Under the pieces are notes generated by a model, which saw only the letters and a program-made list of their open reading frames with translations, ran no database searches and had not been told where the DNA came from. The translations under genes and the position numbers were made by a program. A stretch of 18,852 nt of DNA, taken from positions 1 to 18,852 of the forward strand of contig DASQFU010000045.1 of NCBI GenBank assembly GCA_035632955.1, written 5' to 3'. This document shows positions 13,193-18,852 of the stretch, piece after piece. Origin of the DNA: DASQFU01 sp035632955 (GTDB lineage Bacteria; Eisenbacteria; RBG-16-71-46). Position 1 is the first letter of the stretch. The number at the start of each line of letters is the position of its first letter.

Positions 13193-13683
13193 TGGCGATA
13201 GACCATGCCGGCGATCGAGACGCTCACCGTGTCGCGAAAACCGGTGTTGGTGCGCATCGACATCCAGCCGCCCGAGGTTCCTGGGCGCAGAATCCCGCTG
13301 GTGTCGAACAGGAGCGAGTCGACGGGTGTCAACGACACCTTCGCGAGCCGGGTGTCCTTCGGCATCGTCCGCTGAAACCGCCGCTCGCTGTTCTGGTACA
13401 CCTTGTCGTTGTTGGTGTCGTGGTGGATCGTGTAAGTCGTGATGTCGGTCGTCCCGACCCCGTCGCCGAACGCGACGATGACCTGCTTGTGCTGGGTAAT
13501 CGCCGTCTGGCGAGCCCCGCGCAGGTCCTGCAGGAGCTGCTCGCGCGCCTGCCGTTTGACCATGGTCGTGCGGTAGGTCGCGAAGGCAGGCAGGCCGGCG
13601 CTGAGTACGATGCCGATCACGACGACAGCGATCATCGTCTCGATCAATGTGAACCCACGTTGCTGTTCGTGCATGCCTTTCAC
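13189..13683 (-). CDS. FimT/GspH-like type IV minor prepilin
   Basis: The 164-residue protein has a ten-residue leader ending in QQRG and a cleaved region FTLIETMIAVVVIGIVLSAG with Glu at mature position 5, then a TTMVKRQAREQLLQDLRGARQTAI helix, the common FimT/GspH layout. The rest is a small beta-rich domain. The GTG at 13683 is preferred to the ATG at 13674 because AGGAGG lies eight bases before the GTG; the two differ by only three residues. It is the first gene of the minor-pilin operon, 20 or so bases downstream of the predicted sigma-54 transcription start. Confidence 0.87.
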   Translation of the reverse strand: MKGMHEQQRGFTLIETMIAVVVIGIVLSAGLPAFATYRTTMVKRQAREQLLQDLRGARQTAITQHKQVIVAFGDGVGTTDITTYTIHHDTNNDKVYQNSERRFQRTMPKDTRLAKVSLTPVDSLLFDTSGILRPGTSGGWMSMRTNTGFRDTVSVSIAGMVYRQ

Positions 13684-13714
13684 CGCAGAATCCTCCTGGC
13701 CTCGTGATGGAACG

Positions 13715-13731
13715 TGCACCGTGCGTGCCAA
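13715..13731 (-). promoter_or_regulatory. Sigma-54 promoter of the minor-pilin operon
   Basis: The minus strand reads TTGGCACG-cacg-GTGCA: a perfect -24 box (YTGGCACG), ten bases between GG and GC, and one mismatch in the -12 box (TTGCA expected). The predicted start at about 13704 leaves a short leader that contains the AGGAGG of the FimT-like gene. Type IV pilin genes are often transcribed by sigma-54 RNA polymerase with an enhancer-binding activator such as PilR. Confidence 0.6.
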
Positions 13732-14044
13732 GCACGTTGCGCCGGCGCTTCGCATTTCGCGTGAGGCGCCGTCATCGTCTACGCCAGCGCTGGTGAGATT
13801 CGCCCGCGGACGACCGCATTCCTGCACGACCAGGGCGTGCAGGATCCAACGCAAGAAAATGCGCCGGCGCAGGCGGTCGCTGCACAACCTGCGGGCTTTG
13901 TGCGGCGCTTTCGCGCTCCGAGACCTCCACCCAACGACGCCCGGTGGCATCCAGCGGACGGATGCTGGTCGCACCTCCTGGCCCTGTGACTCGGCCTCTC
14001 TTAACTCGGAATCCATCCGATCCGACTGCGGGAAGCGAATCCCC

Positions 14045-14073
14045 TTGACGAAGCACCTGGGAGCCGCTATTTA
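14045..14073 (+). promoter_or_regulatory. Sigma-70-like promoter of the DtxR-ApbE operon
   Basis: TTGACG (14045-14050) is separated by 17 bases from TATTTA (14068-14073). The -35 box has five of six consensus bases and the -10 box is weaker. The predicted transcription start at about 14080 lies inside the overlapping palindromes. Confidence 0.5.
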
Positions 14074-14105
14074 GGGTGGCCTAAGGACGTTTAGCTGGTC
14101 CTTAG
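14071..14105 (+). promoter_or_regulatory. Overlapping palindromic operators, probably bound by the DtxR-family regulator
   Basis: Two inverted repeats share bases. TTAGG-gtgg-CCTAA (14071-14084) resembles the left two-thirds of the DtxR/IdeR box, matching 12 of its first 14 positions. CTAAGGAC (14081-14088) and GTCCTTAG (14098-14105) form a second 8-base repeat with a nine-base gap. They overlap the -10 box and the predicted start, a position suited to metal-dependent repression. The regulator gene begins 72 bases downstream, which suggests autoregulation of the whole operon. Confidence 0.6.
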
Positions 14106-14177
14106 CGGAAGGAAACAAGCGCTTTTCCACGGAGAGGCGCTGGCGCGCGTGGGAACGATCACCAAGGGGGTGTCTCC

Positions 14178-14702
14178 GTGTTGTCCGGAAAGCAGGCGCT
14201 CGCCCGCGAGCTCACCGCCAGTCATGAGCACTACCTGCGCGCACTCTGGGAGGTGCGCACGCAGCGCGGCTACGCGCGGTTGAGCGACGTCGCGCGCGGG
14301 CTCGGCGTCGCGCCGGCCACGCTCTCCGTCGGTTTGCGCCCGCTCGAGGCCCGCGGACTGGTGCGCCACGACGAGCATCGATTCTTGGTCCTGACGCCCG
14401 AGGGCGAACGCATCGCGCGCGAAGTGCATCACCGGTTCACGGTGGTGCGGGCATTCCTACGCGACGTGCTCGGCATCGCGGACGGCCAGGCGCTGACCGA
14501 GGCGTGCCTGATCGAGCACGACGTGAGCGCCGGGACCACCGAACGCCTGCTGGACCTGATCAAGCTGCTGCGCGAAGACCAGGAGCTGCGCGAGTTCTTC
14601 CAGCACCGATTCGCCGAATACCACCGCGCGTGCCGAGCCGACGCCCAGTGCTCGACCTGCGACCTCGCGTGCTTGTCCGGGGACGCCGCTTCGCGGCCAT
14701 GA
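14178..14702 (+). CDS. DtxR/MntR-family metal-dependent transcriptional regulator
   Basis: The 174-residue protein has an N-terminal winged helix (about 12-75, with ARLSDVARGLGVAPATLSVGL as the recognition region) and a DtxR-type dimerisation/metal domain (80-140). The EACLIEHDVS motif supplies Cys110, Glu113 and His114, equivalent to the Cys/Glu/His of the DtxR metal site (MntR has Glu in place of the Cys), and His84/His85 add another probable ligand. There is no SH3-like third domain. Unusually, the C-terminus carries four cysteines (152, 158, 161, 165; C-x5-C-x2-C-x3-C). The start is GTG with a G-rich Shine-Dalgarno sequence seven bases upstream. Its stop overlaps the ApbE start (ATGA). 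It probably senses Fe2+ or Mn2+ and represses its own operon; the metal is not certain. Confidence 0.88.
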   Translation: MLSGKQALARELTASHEHYLRALWEVRTQRGYARLSDVARGLGVAPATLSVGLRPLEARGLVRHDEHRFLVLTPEGERIAREVHHRFTVVRAFLRDVLGIADGQALTEACLIEHDVSAGTTERLLDLIKLLREDQELREFFQHRFAEYHRACRADAQCSTCDLACLSGDAASRP

Positions 14703-15748
14703 CCCCGATCGTTTCGCTGCTCGCCTGCCTGCTCGCGGCCGAGCCAACTCCGGGAGCCGGCGAGCTGTCGACGATCGTGCGCGTGGAGCGCGGCCGTTAC
14801 CTGATGGGCACCTTGTGCACGGCCGAAGCCGAAGGGGCCGACACGACCGAGGTCGCGGCGGCGCTCGGTGCGGCACTCGACGAGATGGCGAGGCTCGAGC
14901 GCGTGACCAGCAACTGGGATTCGGTCAGCGACGTGTCCTCGCTCAACCAGCTGTCCGGCGATTCCTACGCGTGCTCGCCCGACCTGTTCGCCGTGCTTGA
15001 TTCCGCGCTCGTTTTGGCGCGGCTCACGGGCGGAGCGTTCGATCCCACGATCGAGCCGCTGACGCGGGTCTGGGATCTGCGCGGCGCGGGCCGCGTGCCG
15101 CATCCAGATTCGCTCGAAGCCGCCCGCTCGCTCGTCGGCTGGCAGACGATGGAGCTGGAGCGCCCAACCCGAACGACGCGGCTCGCGGTCCGGGGAGCGG
15201 GCGTCGATCTCGGCGGCATCGGCAAGGGCTTTGCGCTCGCGCGCGCAGCCGGCGTGCTGCAGGCTCGCGGCATCCGGCGGGCGCGCCTGAACCTTGGCGG
15301 CGAGGTGCTGGTGCTCTCCGAAGGCAGGCCCTGGACGGTGACGATCGCGCATCCGGCGCGGCGGCTGGAACCCGCGCTTTCGCTCGAGCTCGCGAACGGA
15401 GCGATCTCGACCTCGGGGCAATCCGAGCGCGGGTTCGAGCGCGCCGGCGTGCGCTATGGGCACGTGCTCGATCCCGCGAGCGGACGGCCGGTGATGACCG
15501 CGGCCTCGGTGACCGTCATCGGGCCGTCCGCGACCCGAACCGACGCGATCTCAACCGCGTTGCTGGTCATGGGTCGCGAGCGTGCGGGTCAATTCGCGCG
15601 GCTGCATCCCGAGCTCGGCGTGTTGTGGCTGGAACCCGTGGCTAACGAGGTGCGGGCATGGAAATGGAACTGGGACGTCGCGACCGCCGTGCCGGCCGCG
15701 AACGTGAAATGGATCGACACCCCTAATACGAGGACCTCTCCCCGATGA
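14699..15748 (+). CDS. apbE: FAD:protein FMN transferase
   Basis: The 349-residue protein matches ApbE, the exported Mg2+-dependent enzyme that transfers FMN from FAD to a Thr or Ser of FMN-binding proteins through a phosphoester bond. Visible family blocks are YLMGTLCTAEA (34-44), GAFDPTIEPLTRVW (112-125), VDLGGIGKGFAL (169-180), LNLGGEVLVL (198-207), GAISTSGQSER (234-244), YGHVLDPASGRP (253-264) and TRTDAISTALLVMG, with Asp282 and Thr286 at the metal site. A hydrophobic N-terminus with LLAC at residues 7-10 may be a lipoprotein signal, but from this ATG it lacks basic residues. An in-frame GTG at 14669 would add RGRR and make a better signal, at the cost of a longer overlap with the regulator gene. 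The FMN-binding protein two genes downstream is its obvious substrate. Confidence 0.93.
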   Translation: MTPIVSLLACLLAAEPTPGAGELSTIVRVERGRYLMGTLCTAEAEGADTTEVAAALGAALDEMARLERVTSNWDSVSDVSSLNQLSGDSYACSPDLFAVLDSALVLARLTGGAFDPTIEPLTRVWDLRGAGRVPHPDSLEAARSLVGWQTMELERPTRTTRLAVRGAGVDLGGIGKGFALARAAGVLQARGIRRARLNLGGEVLVLSEGRPWTVTIAHPARRLEPALSLELANGAISTSGQSERGFERAGVRYGHVLDPASGRPVMTAASVTVIGPSATRTDAISTALLVMGRERAGQFARLHPELGVLWLEPVANEVRAWKWNWDVATAVPAANVKWIDTPNTRTSPR

Positions 15749-17025
15749 TTCGCGTCTCGAAGGCTGCCCTGCTGCTCATGCTGACCCTGGCCGTCCCAGC
15801 GGCGGCACAAGACGACCGCATCGACGAGCTGGAGCGAAAGGTCGACGTGCTCACCCAGGAGATCGAAGGCCTCCGCCTCGGCGTCGCGGCCGACACGTCC
15901 GCGTCACTCTCCCGCTACGGCTTCGCTCCCGCGGCGTCCAAGGTGTACGGCGTCACGCGTGGCGTCACGATCGGCGGCTACGGGGAGCTGTTGCTCGAGA
16001 AGTTCGACCGCGAGCGTGAGGATGACGCGCCTTCGAACCGAATCCCACAGCTCGACTACCTGCGCAACATTCTCTACGTTGGCTTCAAGTTCGACGACCG
16101 CTTGCTGTTCAACTCCGAGATCGAGCTCGAGCACGCGGTGGTCGGCGAGGGCCAGGGCGGCGAGATCACGCTCGAGTTCGCCTATCTCGATTACCTGTGG
16201 CGTCCGGCGTTCGGGCTGAGGGCGGGAATGCTGCTCGTGCCGATCGGCCTCGTGAACGAGTGGCACGAGCCGCCGGTGTTCATCGGCACGCGGCGGCCCG
16301 ACGTCGAGCAGCGCATCATCCCGACCACCTGGCGGGCGAACGGCGCCGGGATCTTCGGGCAGCTCCCGAGCGGCTTCGCTTATCGCGCGTACCTCACCGA
16401 GGGGCTCGACGCGACCGGGTTCACGGCCGGCAGCGCGCTGCGGGACGGACGGCAGAGCGGCTCGCGCAGCAAGTTGACCCATCCCGCCGTTTCCGGCCGT
16501 CTGGACTACGAAGGCCTGGCGGGGTTGCTGATCGGCGTCTCCGGCTACCGTGGCGACTCCTGGCAGGACGCCCAGCCGGCGGACACGCTCCTGTCGCCGC
16601 GCACGACCCTGTTCGACGTGCATGCGCGTGTGCAGTACCTGGGTCTCGAAGCGCGCGCACTCGCCGTCTTCGGACAGCTCGAGGATGCGGCCGATCTTTC
16701 GGACCACCTCGGGCTCGCCGGCCAGAGCCGGCTCGGCGGCCGCTTCCACGGCCACTATGTCGAGGCGGCCTACGACGTCGCGCCGCTGCTTCGCCCCGGC
16801 GCGTCTTGGGCGTTGCTGCCTTACGCGCGGTTCGAGCGCTACGACACCCAGGAAGATGTCTCCGGCGGTCCCGAGAACCCGGCGAACGAGCGCACGACGA
16901 TCACGGCCGGTCTCGGCGTGAAGCCGCATCCCAACGTGATCCTCAAGCTCGACCGCCAGTCCCGCCGGAACGTAGCGGAGACCGAGACCAGTCAGTGGAA
17001 CGTTCAGCTCGGGTACCTTTACTAA
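15745..17025 (+). CDS. Porin-like outer-membrane beta-barrel protein with coiled-coil N-terminus
   Basis: The 426-residue protein has a cleavable signal peptide (about 1-22, ending VPAAAQ), then a short heptad coiled coil (about 25-45, RIDELERKVDVLTQEIEGLRL type), then a run of alternating amphipathic strands beginning VTIGGYGELLLEKF and ending in VQLGYLY with a C-terminal aromatic residue, the usual barrel-insertion signal. The IGGYGEL start, LLFNSEIELEHA and LRAGMLLVPIGLVNEWHEPP segments resemble phosphate-selective porin O/P-like proteins of environmental bacteria. The coiled coil suggests a trimer. Its ATG overlaps the ApbE stop (ATGA) and its stop TAA overlaps the next ATG by one base. 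The substrate is unknown; its place in a flavin/metal operon suggests passage or binding of a redox substrate or metal complex rather than phosphate. Confidence 0.82.
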   Translation: MIRVSKAALLLMLTLAVPAAAQDDRIDELERKVDVLTQEIEGLRLGVAADTSASLSRYGFAPAASKVYGVTRGVTIGGYGELLLEKFDREREDDAPSNRIPQLDYLRNILYVGFKFDDRLLFNSEIELEHAVVGEGQGGEITLEFAYLDYLWRPAFGLRAGMLLVPIGLVNEWHEPPVFIGTRRPDVEQRIIPTTWRANGAGIFGQLPSGFAYRAYLTEGLDATGFTAGSALRDGRQSGSRSKLTHPAVSGRLDYEGLAGLLIGVSGYRGDSWQDAQPADTLLSPRTTLFDVHARVQYLGLEARALAVFGQLEDAADLSDHLGLAGQSRLGGRFHGHYVEAAYDVAPLLRPGASWALLPYARFERYDTQEDVSGGPENPANERTTITAGLGVKPHPNVILKLDRQSRRNVAETETSQWNVQLGYLY

Positions 17026-17597
17026 TGGCCCGTGCGCGCACGGCCGTGGCGCTGGCGGGGATCATCGCCTGCGTGGCGGCCGGGCCGGCGCGCAGCGCGC
17101 AGCTCACGACCCAATCGCAGGCGCTGGCCGAGGCGTTTCCCGGCGCGCGCGTCGAGCGACACGCGTTCGTGCTCGATCCGGCCCAGGTCGCTCGAGTCGA
17201 AGGGCGCGCCCGCGCGCGCCTGAGCACGCGCGTGATCACGGCCTATGCGGGCTGGCGGGGCGAAGCGCTGATCGGCGCCGCGTTCTTCGACCGCCGCACG
17301 GTCCGCACGATGCCGGGAATCTTCATGGTGGTGGTCGGTCCCGACACGACCGTCCAGCGCGTCGAGGTGCTGGCCTTCCATGAGCCTCCGGACTACCGGC
17401 CTGCCGACCGGTGGCTCGCGCGGTTCGGCGGGCGGCCGCTGGACGAGCGGCTGTGGCCGCAGCGCGACCTCCGCAATCTCGCCGGGGCGACGTTGAGCGC
17501 GCGCGCGGTGACCGAGACCGTTCGGCTCGCGCTCGCGCTCTACGAGACGGTGGCGGCACCGGCGCTCGCGCATGGGCCGCGCCCGGAGGGCCGATGA
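17025..17597 (+). CDS. FMN-binding domain protein, predicted ApbE substrate
   Basis: The 190-residue product has a signal-type N-terminus (about 1-25, ending PARSAQ) and an FMN_bind-like domain. A WRGEALIGAAFFD strand, GIFMVVVGPDTTVQRVEVLAFHEPPDY and a final DLRNLAGATLSARAVT segment follow the order seen in RnfG/NqrC-type domains. The GAT at 154-156 within AGATLSA, with Asp148 before it, fits the flavinylation motif, making Thr156 the predicted attachment site for FMN. It is a free-standing soluble domain, probably periplasmic. It overlaps the porin-like gene by one base and the membrane gene by four. Being encoded with ApbE strongly supports covalent FMN. Its partner in electron transfer is probably the downstream membrane protein. 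Confidence 0.82.
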   Translation: MARARTAVALAGIIACVAAGPARSAQLTTQSQALAEAFPGARVERHAFVLDPAQVARVEGRARARLSTRVITAYAGWRGEALIGAAFFDRRTVRTMPGIFMVVVGPDTTVQRVEVLAFHEPPDYRPADRWLARFGGRPLDERLWPQRDLRNLAGATLSARAVTETVRLALALYETVAAPALAHGPRPEGR

Positions 17598-18157
17598 AAT
17601 ACCTCCAATCGGGCGGCTATCAGGACCAGCCGCTCATGCGTCTGACGCTCGGGCTCGCGCTGTTGTTGCTGTCCGGATTCTGGGTCACGAACCTGGCGCT
17701 CTACTTCGCGCATATGAGTCTCGATCCCGCGAGTGTCGTCGCGTACTACCGCGGCGACGAAGCCGAGTTCCGTCCGGCGCGCTCGTTCCAGAGCATGCTC
17801 GAAGTCACGCACATGCATCTACCGATGTTCGCGCTCGTTCTCCTGCTGCTCACGCACTTGCTGATCTTCGCGCCGATGCGGTTCGCGACCAAGGTTGCCT
17901 TCATCGTCGTCGCCTTCGGCTCCGCCCTGCTCTCGGAGAGCGCGGGATGGATGACGCGCTTCTGGCACCCGGGGCTCGCGGTGCTCAAGGTCGTCGCGTT
18001 CGCGCTGTTCCAGGGGTCGCTCGCTTTCCTGATCCTGGGGCTGGGTCTCTACCTCGCCTCCGCCGAAGCGCTCCGTCACAGGAAGCGGGCAGAGCGGCAT
18101 CGCGAGCATGCCTCTGCGCTCAAAGCGCCTCCCGGCCAGGAGCCCCGCCGGCCGTAA
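17594..18157 (+). CDS. Four-helix membrane protein with conserved-looking histidines
   Basis: The 187-residue protein has four predicted transmembrane helices (about 16-38, 76-93, 98-116, 127-156), a soluble loop between the first two (40-72), and a basic tail (160-187) that suggests a cytoplasmic C-terminus. Histidines lie at helix ends or within helices: His40, His73 and His75 (VTHMHLPMF), His88 and His125. This pattern would suit a b-type haem four-helix bundle passing electrons from quinol to an outer-face acceptor. I do not recognise a named family, so that is inference. GGAGG lies shortly before the ATG, which also overlaps the FMN-binding gene stop (ATGA). It ends the coupled operon. 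Being last and tightly coupled, it is the natural candidate to reduce the flavinylated protein. Confidence 0.78.
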   Translation: MKYLQSGGYQDQPLMRLTLGLALLLLSGFWVTNLALYFAHMSLDPASVVAYYRGDEAEFRPARSFQSMLEVTHMHLPMFALVLLLLTHLLIFAPMRFATKVAFIVVAFGSALLSESAGWMTRFWHPGLAVLKVVAFALFQGSLAFLILGLGLYLASAEALRHRKRAERHREHASALKAPPGQEPRRP

Positions 18158-18297
18158 ATCGCGCGTGGCTGCGCGCGGGATGTTGAGCGGTTCTAAACAC
18201 GAGCGCTTCCTCCTCGACACCACGAATCAACCGGAACCACACTACATCCATGAAGGTGCCGGCCGTTTGATTTGCGCTCATCGCTCGGGAGGATTCC
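18158..18297. other. Gap between the flavin operon and the cupredoxin lipoprotein gene
   Basis: This 140-base gap includes a short GC hairpin, cgcgcg-tggctg-cgcgcg (18160-18177), just after the operon stop. It is a weak terminator candidate without a T-run. No convincing promoter for the next gene is visible, so that gene may be co-transcribed. Confidence 0.35.
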
Positions 18298-18684
18298 ATG
18301 AAGTCCCATTCGCGCATGTTCGCGGCCGCGGCGTTACTCCTGACCCTCGCGTTGTTCGCCGGGTGCTCGGATGACACGTCCCCGACCAATCCTCCCGCCG
18401 GCAGCACCCTGACCTTCAACTCGGGCGCGATGCCGAATGGCCGGTCGTTCCAGATGACGTTCCCGACCGCCGGCACGGCTCCCTACGTCTGCGGAATCCA
18501 TCCCGGGACCATGTTCGGCAATAGCGTGACCGTCGCTGCCACGGCCACTTTGGATTCGGTGGTGGTGACGATCGTGAGCCTCTCGACGCCCGGCTTCAGC
18601 CCCTCCGCGGTCACGATCAAGCCGAACGGCTACGTGCGGTGGGTCAACGCCGACGCCATGACGCATTCGGTGGAGAGCCGCTGA
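18298..18684 (+). CDS. Lipoprotein with cupredoxin motifs in circularly permuted order
   Basis: The 128-residue product has a basic/hydrophobic leader ending LFAGC (lipidation at Cys23) and a GGGAGGA ribosome binding site four bases before the ATG. The mature part carries both halves of a plastocyanin/amicyanin-like cupredoxin, but in reversed order. The half normally at the C-terminus comes first: FPTAGTAPYVCGIHPGTM, with Cys65, His68 and Met72. The half normally at the N-terminus comes second: FSPSAVTIKPNGYVRWVNAD and His123 in MTHSV. All four type 1 copper ligands (His, Cys, His, Met) are therefore present once each. The protein ends five residues after His123, just where the N-terminal segment would continue. 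It probably binds copper at the membrane surface and could carry electrons, perhaps with the neighbouring flavin system. A truncated relic of a tandem-repeat protein is the alternative. Confidence 0.75.
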   Translation: MKSHSRMFAAAALLLTLALFAGCSDDTSPTNPPAGSTLTFNSGAMPNGRSFQMTFPTAGTAPYVCGIHPGTMFGNSVTVAATATLDSVVVTIVSLSTPGFSPSAVTIKPNGYVRWVNADAMTHSVESR

Positions 18685-18852
18685 CCACTGCGGCCGCCCG
18701 ACCCCAACCCCGACCATCGGCAGCGGCGCGGCTGCTCGGGCGCTGTAGCACCCTTGCCACACGCGAGCCCTTCGCGGTCTGGCGGCCGTCACGCCAGCAG
18801 CCGTGAATGCGTTGAACGACAACGGCGTGCGAGTGCGTCGCACGGCTGGCAT
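18685..18852. other. Non-coding right edge
   Basis: No gene, RNA or clear terminator is visible in the last 168 bases. The long open frame on the minus strand across here is antisense to the lipoprotein gene and has no protein family features. Confidence 0.4.

Larger units (their letters stand above)
13684..14177. other. Divergent regulatory region between pilin and flavin operons
   Basis: About 490 bases without a supported gene. The left end holds the sigma-54 site facing left; the right end holds a sigma-70-like promoter and palindromic operators facing right. The middle, about 13740-14040, shows nothing I can assign; an open 94-codon minus-strand frame there lacks any protein-like features. 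Confidence 0.55.

Noticed and set aside
13772..14056. 94-codon minus-strand frame in the pilin/DtxR intergenic region
   Set aside because: It has no ribosome binding site and low-complexity composition, and its 5' end overlaps the flavin operon promoter.
16197..17024. Upstream in-frame extension of the FMN-binding gene (466-codon frame)
   Set aside because: The extension is Arg-rich out-of-frame sequence across the porin-like gene; the ATG at 17025 gives a signal peptide and fits the coupled gene order.
18334..18852. 172-codon minus-strand frame at the right edge
   Set aside because: It is antisense to the cupredoxin lipoprotein, without conserved motifs or a start signal.

Overview
The window is uniformly GC-rich and gene-dense, and reads as a chromosome fragment from a Gram-negative bacterium. 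It encodes an outer-membrane porin-like protein, a lipoprotein, type IV pilus minor pilins and two candidate sigma-54 promoters. The mix of PilX-type and Tad-type pilus genes would suit an environmental lineage such as Candidatus Eisenbacteria, Gemmatimonadota or a deltaproteobacterial-type group. That placement is inference only, because no rRNA or tRNA is present.

Layout. (1) 1-4074, minus strand: a tight catabolic operon bioY > 3-hydroxybutyryl-CoA dehydrogenase > DinB-like protein with a Lys-Ala repeat > aldehyde dehydrogenase > VOC-family protein (cut by the window edge). The first three genes are joined by 4-base stop/start overlaps. (2) 4376-5359, plus strand: a GNAT acetyltransferase and a decayed metallo-beta-lactamase-fold gene. 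The latter carries two compensating frameshifts and ends abruptly against a short antisense scrap of a PAS-type sensor gene. (3) 5394-7223, plus strand: an AtuA-family (DUF1446) protein fused to its usual small C-terminal partner domain, preceded by a nested hairpin and a sigma-70-like promoter. (4) 7246-9716, minus strand: two TadE-like pseudopilins and a TadG-like von Willebrand A protein. (5) 10020-13683, minus strand: a minor-pilin operon (FimT/GspH, PilV, PilW, PilX and a small membrane protein) behind a good candidate sigma-54 promoter and ending at a strong hairpin. (6) 14178-18157, plus strand: a translationally coupled five-gene operon of DtxR-family regulator, ApbE flavin transferase, porin-like beta-barrel, FMN-binding protein and four-helix His-rich membrane protein. 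Two overlapping palindromes sit at its promoter. (7) 18298-18684: a lipoprotein whose cupredoxin copper-site motifs occur in circularly permuted order.

The most interesting part is region 6 plus 7. An ApbE enzyme beside a protein carrying the covalent-flavinylation motif indicates an extracytoplasmic flavin electron carrier. The His-rich membrane protein is a candidate electron feed, the barrel a candidate outer-membrane path for the substrate, and the DtxR-type regulator with its palindromic operator suggests control by iron or manganese. Together these suggest a metal-regulated, flavin-based envelope redox system, possibly metal reduction or uptake. The enzymatic link between ApbE and the FMN-binding protein is well grounded; the overall role is inferred.
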